A stretch of 64,000 nt of DNA, taken from assembly GCA_001404055.1 (NCBI GenBank), contig CXTY01000014.1, positions 1 through 64,000 on the forward strand, given 5' to 3'. Positions 17,988-26,773 of the stretch are shown here, piece after piece (positions within the stretch are counted from its first letter, which is position 1; each line of letters opens with the position of its first letter). A program made the translations under genes and the position numbers. The stretch is from Roseibium album (lineage in GTDB: Bacteria > Pseudomonadota > Alphaproteobacteria > Rhizobiales > Stappiaceae). Below the pieces are notes generated by a model that was not told the origin of the DNA, searched no databases, and saw only the letters and a program-made list of their open reading frames with translations.

Positions 17988-18581
17988 TTATCCCTGAAAC
18001 GGTTTTTTTCGCGGTACACCTGGACCAGCGTCGATGCCATCATCAGGCCCTGCCAGCGGGTCTTCACCTTCGGCGACAGTGCCCTTGATCGGCGGTCCGG
18101 TATAGTCTTCCGGTGGCGGCACCTTGGAAGCCAATTTGCAGTTGGTTAGCCAGATATCATAAACCGGGTGTTCCACGGCATGAAGGCCGGGACTGGCGGC
18201 ATACATCCAGCCGGAGAAAATCCGCCTCACCTCATTGTTAAGCGTGATTTCGTCAACCTGTACAAAGCCAGTTGTCAGTGGCGATTCGGTCTGTGGACGC
18301 GTGTGGCAGACCCGTGGGGTCACTTGCAACGCACCGAACTGAACGGTCTCGCCAATGTAGACATCAAAGGAGATGATGCGCCCGGTAATTTTGTCGAGGC
18401 CGGAAAAGACGGCAACCGGATTTTCAATTTTTTCCGCATAAGCAGGCGCACTGAGAGACGCCGCTGCGATTGCCGTAATACCAAGTGCTGCCAAGGTACT
18501 ATTTGCTGCTTTTTTTATTTCGAACAAGTCAGCCATCAACTTTTCAATAGAATCCCTGGCACCGAGCATACTGAAGTTCAT
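17988..18581 (-). CDS. Exported DUF2155-domain protein
   Basis: The C-terminal 100 residues form a DUF2155 domain: AVFSGLDKITGRIISFDVYIGETVQFGAL as the opening region and RRIFSGWMYAASPGLHAVEHPVYDIWLTNC at the end, with two conserved Cys. A signal peptide (STLAALGITAIAAASLSAPAYA) precedes it, so the protein is periplasmic. The function of DUF2155 is not known. ATG at 18581 gives a long n-region; ATG at 18536 (MADLFEIKK) would fit a signal peptide better. A Pro-rich end (PRKKPF) follows the domain. It is common in alphaproteobacteria. Confidence 0.85.
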   Translation of the reverse strand: MNFSMLGARDSIEKLMADLFEIKKAANSTLAALGITAIAAASLSAPAYAEKIENPVAVFSGLDKITGRIISFDVYIGETVQFGALQVTPRVCHTRPQTESPLTTGFVQVDEITLNNEVRRIFSGWMYAASPGLHAVEHPVYDIWLTNCKLASKVPPPEDYTGPPIKGTVAEGEDPLAGPDDGIDAGPGVPRKKPFQG

Positions 18582-18607
18582 TAGTGTGGCGCTAGCACCG
18601 AATTGCG

Positions 18608-18637
18608 GCCCGGAAAAGACAAGTGGCCTTTCCGGGC
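18608..18637. terminator. Hairpin after valS
   Basis: GCCCGGAAA and TTTCCGGGC form a perfect 9-bp stem just downstream of the valS stop (minus strand). There is no T-run on the minus side, so termination is only likely, not sure. Confidence 0.45.
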
Positions 18638-18650
18638 TGATATGTGTGGA

Positions 18651-21600
18651 TTAGCCAATATCAGCCAGGCGTTTTTTGGCGAACTGTACCTTTTCTAGCT
18701 TTTCCTTGGCTTCAGAAACTTTTTCCCGTTCGCCTGCAACGATTTCATCAGGCGCCTTTGCAACAAATTTCGGATTTTGAAGTTTCTTCTCGATCTTGTT
18801 GATCTCGCCTTCAAGTTTGCCGATTTCCTTGTCCAGACGCGCATTTTCGGCGCTCAGATCAATCACGCCGGCAAGCGGCAAGCAAACAGTTGCCTCACCA
18901 ACGATGATTTGTGCTGATCCTGATGGTGTCGTGTCTGCCAGTTCAACCGTCTCGGCCCGTGCCAGGCGAAGAATTGCCGAGCGATGTGTTTCCACTCTGG
19001 CCTTCGACTGATCGCTTGCGCCGACAACGGCTACTGAGATTTTTGCCCCGGCAGGAACATTCATTTCTGAACGCACGGACCGTATTTCGGAAATCACGGA
19101 CACCAGCCAGTTGATTTCGTCAGCTGCTTCCTCGCCTGTAACCTTGGTCTCTGGCCAGGCGGACAGCATCAGCAGGCCTTCAGCCTTGGCGCCTTCGTCA
19201 CCAAGTCGTTCCCATAGCTCTTCCGTCAGGAACGGCATGAACGGATGCAAGACCTTCAGAATCTCATCAATAGCCCACGCTGCGGTCGCACGTGTTTCAG
19301 CCTTGGCAGCCTCGTCATCGCCGTTGAAAATCGGTTTTGCGAGTTCCAGGAACCAGTCACAGAACGTGTTCCAGGTAAACCGGTAAACTGCGCCAGATGC
19401 GTCGTTAAACCGGAAATCTTCCAGCGCACTTGTAACATCGCTGATGCATCGGCCCATTTCGGTGGCAATCCAGCGGTTCAGCGTATGCTTGGTCGCGGCG
19501 GGATCAAATCCATCTACCCGCGCGCAGCCATTCATCTCCGCAAAGCGTGCCGCATTCCAGAGCTTGGTAGCAAACCGCTGGCCACCTTCCGCTGCCTGGT
19601 CAGACATCCTCAGCGTGCGGCGCGACTGAACCTCCTGGCTTACGAGTGCGAAACGCGTGGCGTCTGCACCGTAAACATCAATCAGTTCCAACGGATCGAG
19701 AACATTGCCGAGCGATTTCGACATCTTCTTCCCGTTTTTGTCCACCACGATCGAGTTGATATAGACCGTGTGGAATGGCACTTCGTCCATGAAGTGGATG
19801 CCCTGCATCATCATCCGGGCAACCCAGAAGAAGATGATGTCGAAGCCAGTGATGAGAACGTCCGTCTTGTAGTATCGCTCGAGTTCCGACGTCTCGTGCG
19901 GCCATCCCAGTGTTGAGAACGGCCAAAGTGCAGACGAGAACCATGTGTCGAGGACGTCTGGGTCTCGACTTATTGCGATATCACCTACTTTGCCATCTAC
20001 CCAAGTAACATGGCTACTCCCAACAGCTGGATTAACAAGCTGTTCGCGTTGCGCTTCTGCAATTGCGCCTTCCGCGCGCTCAAGGTGAATGTTGACTTCA
20101 TGACCTAGTTCATCGCGATAAAACGATTTTGCTTGCTCAATCGCTTCTTGTGCAGACCCCGCACAAAATGCAACGCTCTCAATTGAAAAGCCGCTCTCAT
20201 CGGTTTTGTCTGGTTTTGGCCCATACCAGACCGGGATCTGGTGTCCCCACCAAAGCTGACGCGAGATACACCAGGGCTGAATATCATTCAGCCAGTTGAA
20301 GTAGGTCTTGTCCCAGTTTTCCGGGACAAACTTGGTGCTACCGTCCTGCACGGCCTTCAGCGCCGGTGCTGCCAGTGTCTTGGCATCGACAAACCACTGA
20401 TCTGTCAGCATCGGTTCGATGACAACCTTTGACCGGTCGCCAAAGGGCTGCATGATTTTCTTGGATTCGACCAACGGCAATTGCGTGGGCGCCTCAGCAT
20501 CCTCTTCAAGCGGGCGAACGATGGCGCGACCAAGCGGATGCCAGTCAGGCGCCTGCCCCTTCATCCAGGCAACATCCGGATGATCGGCGGGGCCCATGAC
20601 AGCCAGGCCTTCTGCAGTAATCTGGTCGATGACACGCTTGCGCGCTTCGAAACGGTCGAGGCCACGCAGGTCATCTGGAACAATGTTGATGAGGTCGATC
20701 TCGTTGATCGTCATCTCGGCGCCATCGATAATCGTCTGGGCCTTTGCCGCCTCTTCTGCATAGGGTGCACCATCAGCGCGCATGGCACCCCTGGTGTCCA
20801 TCAGACGGTACATGGGGATCTTGTTGCGCTGCGCGACGCCGTTATCATTGAAATCATGCGCGCCAGTGATCTTGACCGCACCCGAGCCAAAATCCGGATC
20901 CGGATAGTCGTCTGTGATGATCGGGATCAGACGGCGCTGTTCCTTCGGGCCAACCGGAATTTCACAAAATTTGCCGATAATCGGGCTGTAGCGTTCGTCC
21001 TTCGGATGAACGGCTACCGCGCCATCGCCAAGCATGGTTTCGGGCCGTGTTGTCGCAATCGAGATATAGTCGCGGGTCTCGCGGAGGGTGATGTTCCCGT
21101 CGTCGTCCTTCTCGACATATTCATAAGTCGCGCCGCCAGCCAAAGGATACTTGAAGTGCCACATGTGGCCATCGGTTTCGATGTTCTCGACTTCAAGATC
21201 CGAGATCGCGGTCTCGAATTTCGGATCCCAGTTCACGAGGCGCTTTGATTTGTAGATCAGGCCTTCGTTGTAAAGGTCGACAAAAACCTTGAGGACCGCA
21301 TCCGAAAGGTTGGGCGACATGGTGAATTCGGTCCGGCTCCAGTCACAAGACGCACCGAGACTTTTCAACTGCCCGAGGATTGTTCCTTCTGATTTGCGTT
21401 TCTGCTCCCAGACGCGTTCGACGAAGGCTTCACGCCCCATTTCGCGGCGACCTGGTTGCTGCGTTTCAGCGAGCTCACGCTCGACGACCATCTGGGTGGC
21501 AATCCCTGCGTGATCGGTACCCGGCTGCCAGAGAACATCAAAACCCTGCATGCGTTTCCAGCGGACCAGAATATCCTGAAGCGTGTTGTTGAGTGCGTGA

Positions 21601-21770
21601 CCCATGTGCAGGGAACCTGTCACATTTGGTGGCGGAATCACGATGGAATAGGCAGGCGCGCCGTCTTTGGCACCAGCTCCGGCCTTGAAGGCCTCCGCCT
21701 TTTCCCAGGTTTCGTAAATCCGCGGCTCAACGCTGGCCGCATCGTATTTCTTATCCAGCATCAGGGTCAC
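18651..21770 (-). CDS. valS: Valyl-tRNA synthetase
   Basis: ValS charges tRNA-Val. The 1039-residue class I synthetase has the HIGH motif as HMGH at residues 55-58, the connective editing domain with TTRPETMLGDGAVAVHP, and KMSKS in KNGKKMSKSLGNVLDP at about residue 680. The C-terminal 70 residues form the ValS-type coiled coil (ENARLDKEIGKLEGEINKIE). It is somewhat longer than the usual 950 residues because of insertions in the catalytic half, e.g. around FSIESVAFCAGSAQEAIEQ. ATG at 21770 (MTLMLDKKYD) or at 21761 can start it. It lies beyond the DUF1284 gene from popZ, a pair often adjacent in alphaproteobacteria. Confidence 0.96.
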   Translation of the reverse strand: MTLMLDKKYDAASVEPRIYETWEKAEAFKAGAGAKDGAPAYSIVIPPPNVTGSLHMGHALNNTLQDILVRWKRMQGFDVLWQPGTDHAGIATQMVVERELAETQQPGRREMGREAFVERVWEQKRKSEGTILGQLKSLGASCDWSRTEFTMSPNLSDAVLKVFVDLYNEGLIYKSKRLVNWDPKFETAISDLEVENIETDGHMWHFKYPLAGGATYEYVEKDDDGNITLRETRDYISIATTRPETMLGDGAVAVHPKDERYSPIIGKFCEIPVGPKEQRRLIPIITDDYPDPDFGSGAVKITGAHDFNDNGVAQRNKIPMYRLMDTRGAMRADGAPYAEEAAKAQTIIDGAEMTINEIDLINIVPDDLRGLDRFEARKRVIDQITAEGLAVMGPADHPDVAWMKGQAPDWHPLGRAIVRPLEEDAEAPTQLPLVESKKIMQPFGDRSKVVIEPMLTDQWFVDAKTLAAPALKAVQDGSTKFVPENWDKTYFNWLNDIQPWCISRQLWWGHQIPVWYGPKPDKTDESGFSIESVAFCAGSAQEAIEQAKSFYRDELGHEVNIHLERAEGAIAEAQREQLVNPAVGSSHVTWVDGKVGDIAISRDPDVLDTWFSSALWPFSTLGWPHETSELERYYKTDVLITGFDIIFFWVARMMMQGIHFMDEVPFHTVYINSIVVDKNGKKMSKSLGNVLDPLELIDVYGADATRFALVSQEVQSRRTLRMSDQAAEGGQRFATKLWNAARFAEMNGCARVDGFDPAATKHTLNRWIATEMGRCISDVTSALEDFRFNDASGAVYRFTWNTFCDWFLELAKPIFNGDDEAAKAETRATAAWAIDEILKVLHPFMPFLTEELWERLGDEGAKAEGLLMLSAWPETKVTGEEAADEINWLVSVISEIRSVRSEMNVPAGAKISVAVVGASDQSKARVETHRSAILRLARAETVELADTTPSGSAQIIVGEATVCLPLAGVIDLSAENARLDKEIGKLEGEINKIEKKLQNPKFVAKAPDEIVAGEREKVSEAKEKLEKVQFAKKRLADIG

Positions 21771-21944
21771 TCAATGGGAAGATGTTTTTAGATTTTCGTG
21801 AGCCACCGTGTAAATCGGAAGCGTCCACTCAAGTCAACAGGCCAAACACCCGAAATCGCGGTCCGGCCGGTGCATTTCTCCCGAAAGTGACACGAACGAC
21901 AGCACGGACTTGGGTTGCCTCACGATTGCTGCCATAAGCTGTTC

Positions 21945-22370
21945 ATGACCGTTCCGATCCGACCACATCATCTGCTGTGCATGCTGACCTATCTGGGCAA
22001 GGGGTACACGCCGGATTTTGTCAGCAATTATAGTCGGATCATCAAGCGATTGAATGCCGGTGAGGAAGTTGAACTCATCAACGGTCCTGACGAAATCTGC
22101 CAGCCAATGCTGGATGAGCAGGACTGTCATTGCCACAACGAAAGCGTACAGGAACGCGACGCGGTCGCACTGCTTGAAATCGGCAAGGCCCTGGAATCAA
22201 ACCTCGAAGTGGGTGAAAGGTTCGTTGTCAGCCAAGAAATGCTCTCAGCACTTAGAACGGCCTTTAAAGCCGGGACAATTCGCACGGCCTGTGAAGGTTG
22301 CGAATGGCATGATCTGTGTACGGGTATCGCCCAAAACGAATTCAGCGGCTGCCGGTTGGCAAGCCGCTGA
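21945..22370 (+). CDS. DUF1284-domain protein
   Basis: This protein of about 141 residues begins IRPHHLLCMLTYLGKGY and has Cys-rich clusters DEICQP, DCHCHN and ACEGCEWHDLCTGIA plus a late Cys in FSGCRLASR. The RPHHLLC start and the Cys spacing define DUF1284, proposed to bind an Fe-S cluster; its function is unknown. ATG at 21945 is preferred over TTG at 21915 because it begins MTVPIRPHHLLC. The gene is plus-strand and interrupts the minus-strand popZ-valS pair. Confidence 0.85.
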   Translation: MTVPIRPHHLLCMLTYLGKGYTPDFVSNYSRIIKRLNAGEEVELINGPDEICQPMLDEQDCHCHNESVQERDAVALLEIGKALESNLEVGERFVVSQEMLSALRTAFKAGTIRTACEGCEWHDLCTGIAQNEFSGCRLASR

Positions 22371-22392
22371 AAATAGCAATCAGTTCTGAGGG

Positions 22393-23124
22393 TTAGCGAC
22401 GGCGCGTAACCCTCTGGATTTCTTTCTGCACCATCTGCTCCACCATGCCCGGCAAATTCTGATCGAGCCATGCTTTGAGCATTGGCCTCAGCATATCCTT
22501 GACCAGCTCTTCAACCGTTTGCGCCTGCGACCCAACAAACATATTGGACAGGTTGTCAAAGGCCGCGTTGACGACATCGCCAGTATTGTCCGAGGTCAAA
22601 TGTGCGTCTGCGGCAACATTCGGCAGACTTTCCGGAACCGGCATTGTGTCCATGGTAGAAGCTGGAATTGGAGCCGGTGCAAAGACTGGTTCCGGATCAG
22701 ATTCTGCCGCGAATGAAATATCACCGTCCGGACTATCGAAGTCCTCAGACAGCCCTTCGACCATCTCCATGGCATCGTCATCTGGAACTGCAAGTTCTTC
22801 AGTCAGCTCCAGAACATCTTCGTCGTCGTCTTCAGCATCTGCTTCCATGGCGGCTGCCATGTCATCAGCGTCATCATCATCGTCGTTCGCAATCTCGTCA
22901 TCATCGCCGCCCATGTCGAACAGCTTGTCGAGATCGTCCTGGGACATTTCCGAGGCATCGCCCATGTCGTCTGTCGCCTCATCTACTACAGGGGTATCGA
23001 CTTCTTCACTTGCGCTGGCGTCACCAGCATCCGATTCCTCGGTGTCTTCATCGGATATAATTCGGCGGATCGATGCAAGGATCTCTTCCATCGAAGGTTC
23101 GTCAGCCTTGTTCGCCTGCGCCAT
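22393..23124 (-). CDS. popZ: Polar organising protein PopZ (DUF2497)
   Basis: PopZ self-assembles into a polar microdomain that anchors ParB-parS and recruits cell-cycle proteins. The 243-residue protein has the expected three parts: the N-terminal helix PSMEEILASIRRIISDED that binds clients, a long Asp/Glu-rich disordered linker (about 20-180), and the C-terminal helices EELVKDMLRPMLKAWLDQN and GMVEQMVQKEIQRVTRRR for oligomerisation. The acidic linker includes a Pro-containing stretch near residues 140-160. It stands between tolC and valS, as in other alphaproteobacteria, with only the DUF1284 gene intervening. Confidence 0.92.
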   Translation of the reverse strand: MAQANKADEPSMEEILASIRRIISDEDTEESDAGDASASEEVDTPVVDEATDDMGDASEMSQDDLDKLFDMGGDDDEIANDDDDDADDMAAAMEADAEDDDEDVLELTEELAVPDDDAMEMVEGLSEDFDSPDGDISFAAESDPEPVFAPAPIPASTMDTMPVPESLPNVAADAHLTSDNTGDVVNAAFDNLSNMFVGSQAQTVEELVKDMLRPMLKAWLDQNLPGMVEQMVQKEIQRVTRRR

Positions 23125-23350
23125 AGGCTTCCCCTGTACTTCTCAACTACGCTACTGCACACCCAGTCATTCCTGAATGATTCGTTAATCGAAATTATGC
23201 GGGTCAATAAGAAACGCGCAAAGCGGGCGCACTGCTTTCAAACGCCTTTTCCCCTTTTTAGTCTGTATTCACGACATATCGAGGGAAATCAGACGCATAT
23301 ATCTCGAACATATCGGCGATTTTACCAATATTTCTTCAGAAAATAGAAAG

Positions 23351-23386
23351 GCGGTGGAAGAACTTTTGTCTTCCACCGCGTTTTTT
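23351..23386. terminator. Strong hairpin terminator downstream of tolC
   Basis: GCGGTGGAAGA and TCTTCCACCGC form an 11-bp perfect stem with a 7-base loop. A T6 run follows on the plus strand, and a broken T-rich stretch follows on the minus strand where tolC ends 20 bases before. It likely ends tolC; on the plus strand there is no gene to end, so it may also block readthrough. Confidence 0.8.
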
Positions 23387-23406
23387 AAACTTGAAAACCT
23401 GTCGAA

Positions 23407-24798
23407 TTATCGGCCGTCAGGTGTTCTCAGACCGAACCACTGATCCCGTACTGCCTTGTAGTGCTGCTTGGGATCGTAGCGTGCAACATTCAATCCCAGG
23501 GACGCTGCATCGAGGCGACCGACTGAGGCGACCAGCTGATAGCCACCGATGATCCGATTCCTCTGAGCAGTCACGAGATTTGACTGCTGGGTCACGAGTT
23601 CGCGCTGGGCATCCAGAACATCCAGAGTGGTACGTTGACCAACCCTTTGTTCTTCGATGACGCCTTCCAAGGCCAGCTTCTGGGCTTTCACCGCAGCCTG
23701 CGCTGCAATAATAGACGCTTCGGCGGCCTGAAAGTTCCCCCAGGCGGAAATGACATTTGCTCTGACCTGATCACGCGCGACATCAAGCTGCAGTCTGGTC
23801 TGACCCAACTCTTCCTTGGCCTGTCTCACGCGTGAGGACACGCCACCGCCCTGATAAATCGGGATACTGACATTACCGAAAATCTCGGCATTGTCGGTGA
23901 TGTCAACGGTGGAAGATGATCCCCAGCTCCGGCTGACGGAGCCGTCCAATGTGACCGTTGGCAACAATTCACCTTCAACAGCCTTGATGTTGAAAACCGC
24001 TGCATCGACCTGATGCTGGGCCTGCCGGATCAATGGCTGGTGAGTTTCACCATCCTGTAACGCCTGCTCCAGAGATTTGGGAACATACCGGTTGATGGTC
24101 GCATCAGCCGAAAGATTGTTGGCCTCCAAACCAATGACCTGACGATAGATCGCGCGGCTGGTGTTCAGGTTCGCCAGTGCGGTGTTGAGGCTTGCGCGCG
24201 CTTCAGCTGCACGGGCCTCAGCCTGGCTAACATCCGTACGCGTGCCTTCACCGACGTCAAACCGGTCACGAGCAGCTCTTACCTGTTCCTGCAGGAACGC
24301 CAAATCACTACGTTGCAAAGACACCAATGCGGTGTCTTGAATCACATCGACGTAAGCGGTCGCGGCGTCAAGCAGAGTGTCTTGCTCTGTCGAACTCAGG
24401 CTTTCTCGCTGAGCACGAACCACGGCTTCAGCCTGGCGTGTGGAATTGATAGTACGAAACCCACGGAACAGCGTCTGACTGATTGTCAGGGAAAGAGACG
24501 CGTTGTTGCGGTAATCGACAAATCGGTCTGCGCCAGTTCGAATTCGTCCGGCTGATGCACCTGCGGAAACGACTGGACGCCAGCCGGTCAAGGCCTGCGG
24601 AACGTTTTCATCGACACCACGCAACTGAGCGCGCGCTGCATTCAACGTCGGATTATTTGCATAGGCAATCGCGAGCGACTCACGAATGGTTTCCGCTTCA
24701 GCTTTCGAGACAAAGGCTCCAGTCAGCGCGCTGGCGGCAACCCCACCCATAAGCCCCAACGCAACGGACACTGCTTTCAGTGTTGTACGACCAGACAC
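23407..24798 (-). CDS. tolC: TolC-family outer membrane efflux/secretion channel
   Basis: The 463-residue protein is a TolC-type outer-membrane channel used by type I secretion and RND efflux. A signal peptide (VALGLMGGVAASALTGAFVSKAEA) precedes LAIAYANNPTLNAARAQLRG, the family's first helical repeat. Long amphipathic helices repeat twice, e.g. AARDRFDVGEGTRTDVSQAEAR and EGVIEEQRVGQRTTLDVLDAQ, with VGQRTTLDVLDAQ typical of TolC subtype. No inner-membrane pump genes are next to it, so it probably serves several systems. It lies between the Pcm-type methyltransferase and popZ, the usual alphaproteobacterial place. Confidence 0.92.
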   Translation of the reverse strand: MSGRTTLKAVSVALGLMGGVAASALTGAFVSKAEAETIRESLAIAYANNPTLNAARAQLRGVDENVPQALTGWRPVVSAGASAGRIRTGADRFVDYRNNASLSLTISQTLFRGFRTINSTRQAEAVVRAQRESLSSTEQDTLLDAATAYVDVIQDTALVSLQRSDLAFLQEQVRAARDRFDVGEGTRTDVSQAEARAAEARASLNTALANLNTSRAIYRQVIGLEANNLSADATINRYVPKSLEQALQDGETHQPLIRQAQHQVDAAVFNIKAVEGELLPTVTLDGSVSRSWGSSSTVDITDNAEIFGNVSIPIYQGGGVSSRVRQAKEELGQTRLQLDVARDQVRANVISAWGNFQAAEASIIAAQAAVKAQKLALEGVIEEQRVGQRTTLDVLDAQRELVTQQSNLVTAQRNRIIGGYQLVASVGRLDAASLGLNVARYDPKQHYKAVRDQWFGLRTPDGR

Positions 24799-25013
24799 CC
24801 CACACTCCTTCAGGTCAACATACTTGGTTCAGTTGAGTAAACCGAAGGGTGTGTTTCTTCAACCGTTTGTAGGTGAGAAAATTGGATTATCTAAGAGTGC
24901 GGCTTTAGGGCAACAAGTTTCCCCAGCGACAAAACATCGAACCGGAAAAAATAAGCGCCCGTCCGTTTCCGGCAGGCGCTTGGAATTCTATCGGGCTTAG
25001 TGGCTATAAGTGC

Positions 25014-25676
25014 TTAAAAGACAAACTCTTCCGCTTTTGAAAAGCCCGGCAACAGCCCCACCGAGGCATTGAAACCGAACCGGCTACTGACGGCATCACC
25101 CGATTTTTGGTAGAGCTTTGCAACGCCTGAACCACCAAGCCCCTCCACGACAACCAGACGCCCGTCCGGTTTGAGTTGGCCGGTCAGATCTTCCGGCAAA
25201 ACCTCAACGGCCCCATCGATCAGAACGACATCATATGGCCCCTCAGATGCGAATCCCTTAGCTAACGGTCCTTCGACCACCACAGCATTTTCAATCCCGA
25301 GATCGACGAGGACGTCAGTCGCTGTTTTTGCAAGATCTTCGTTTTCTTCCAGAGCGACAACCGAAGCGGCGAGTTTGGAAACAATGGCAGAACTGTACCC
25401 AGTGCCCGCACCGACGATCAAAACCACATCTTCCTCACGGATTTCAGCCAACTGTACAAGCTTGCCGAAAATATGAGGCTTCATGACGACCCGGCCAGAA
25501 TCGGAAGATCCAACAGGAAGGTCTTCATCAATATAGGCAACGGCCTTTTTTGCAGCGGGAACAAATCGCTCACGCGGAACCAGCTCCATGGCATCCAGGA
25601 TACGATGGTCGGTCACATCGTTTGTGCGTAGCTGATTGTCCACCATCTTGCGGCGGGACTGATCAAAGTCCGTCAT
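25014..25676 (-). CDS. Protein-L-isoaspartate O-methyltransferase family protein
   Basis: This SAM-dependent methyltransferase of about 220 residues belongs to the Pcm family. The N-terminal MVDNQLRTNDVTDHRILDAM and VPRERFVPAAKKAVAY match the alphaproteobacterial PIMT-like group, motif I is LIVGAGTGYSSAIVSKLA, and the end GLLPGFSKAEEFVF is typical. True PIMT repairs isoaspartyl residues; members of this group next to tolC have not clearly been shown to do so. ATG at 25676 (MTDFDQSRRK) is preferred to the upstream ATG at 25688. It is upstream of tolC on the same strand, 215 bases away. Confidence 0.87.
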   Translation of the reverse strand: MTDFDQSRRKMVDNQLRTNDVTDHRILDAMELVPRERFVPAAKKAVAYIDEDLPVGSSDSGRVVMKPHIFGKLVQLAEIREEDVVLIVGAGTGYSSAIVSKLAASVVALEENEDLAKTATDVLVDLGIENAVVVEGPLAKGFASEGPYDVVLIDGAVEVLPEDLTGQLKPDGRLVVVEGLGGSGVAKLYQKSGDAVSSRFGFNASVGLLPGFSKAEEFVF

Positions 25677-25885
25677 TTCGGCCCTCACTTTGACTTTCCG
25701 GATGCCCGGTGCCTCTCACGATGGTTCATTAACGAGGCAAAGTCGACCTGACAAGCGCCCAGTGCAATTGTTCCACGGTCGCCGACTAATTATTGAGACA
25801 AACGCAAAATGTCCAAACCAGCTCCAAAAGGGTCATAGACCGGTCGCGCTGTGTCTGAATATTCTGATTTTTTAATGGAAATAGA

Positions 25886-25959
25886 TGGAGGCCCCGACCG
25901 GAATCGAACCGGTGTACACGGATTTGCAATCCGCTGCGTCACCACTCCGCCACAGGGCC
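25886..25959 (-). tRNA. tRNA-Cys (GCA)
   Basis: The minus strand folds into a tRNA. The acceptor stem GGCCCTG pairs with CGGGGCC (one G-T), the anticodon arm GGATT-GCA-AATCC gives anticodon GCA, the T arm has GGTTCGATTCC, and CCA is encoded. It is 74 bases long with CCA. No integrase gene or duplicated 3' end was seen beside it. Confidence 0.96.
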
Positions 25960-26244
25960 CCTAGGTGGTGTGCCGCGCTTATCAAACAGTTGCGGATCAA
26001 GGTCAAGAGCCGAATTTGGAATGAGTGGTGGTTTTCCATTGAGCAATTCATATTCTCAGCTCACTGGCATGATAAGGGACCATAAAATGGTACTGGGTTC
26101 ATCGTCAGATAGGGGAATTTGATACCGACGTGCGACAAGCATGTTTATGTCATCTCCTCATCTGCAATATCGCAGGTCCTTTTGTACCTTCCTTTTAGTT
26201 GGTGCTAGTATTTGCACTATTGAGATTTAGTTTGGAGAACGTCC

Positions 26245-26675
26245 GTGAAAACCTCCGGTGGAAACGCGCCCCTGCCCAAACAACCGACCCGGGCCATTAC
26301 AACCTCCACAATGAAAAGAGTGGAACCGCCCCGCCCTCGCAAAACAGCTATTCCGGTCTCGCAGACAAACGATACCGATACGCTCATTGAGGAATTGCGC
26401 CAGCGTGTGAATGAGCTTGAAACGAGACTGTCCGAGCTTGAGAGCGTAATCTCCCTTCAAAATCAAGACGTTGTTATTAGTTCGCCGAAGAGCGTCTCAT
26501 ACAGGGACTTAACACGGTTGAGATTACCGCCGGCAGCAACCTGAAAATGACTGCGGCGCTTTCCGAATGCAGTGTTCCGATAGCCAAGTTTTCAGGTTTC
26601 ATTCAATGTGAAGTCATCCAAGCCAATACGGTCATGGGAGCATCTTACACACCCGGTGCCGGCAATATCTGGTGA
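26245..26675 (+). pseudogene. Frameshifted gene with coiled coil and phage-spike-like C-terminus
   Basis: GTG at 26245 (with TTGGAGAA upstream) opens a frame with a basic, Pro-rich start and a coiled coil (LIEELRQRVNELETRLSELE). After SPKSVS the frame becomes nonsense and stops at 26542-26544. A second frame, open from about 26481, continues as IQGLNTVEITAGSNLKM and runs to a stop at 26673-26675, ending ASYTPGAGNIW. That ending is one I associate with small phage baseplate/spike-like proteins. Joining the frames near 26498-26505 needs one extra base, so a one-base deletion or a sequencing error is likely. The intact protein would be about 143 residues. No slippery site is obvious, so programmed shifting is unlikely. 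Confidence 0.6.
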
Positions 26676-26773
26676 AATCAAGTCGATAAGGCCTGCACTG
26701 CCAGACTTGTGAAGCGCCTTTCCGTGTCTCTTGGGTCTTGACGAGACTTAAAAAAATTTCAAATGTTTCAATC

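Noticed and set aside
20481..21248. A 255-residue open frame antisense to valS
   Set aside because: Composition mirrors the valS codons and no start signal or motif is present.
22475..23176. A 233-residue Ser-rich frame antisense to popZ
   Set aside because: The Ser-rich product is the mirror of the Asp/Glu-rich PopZ linker codons.
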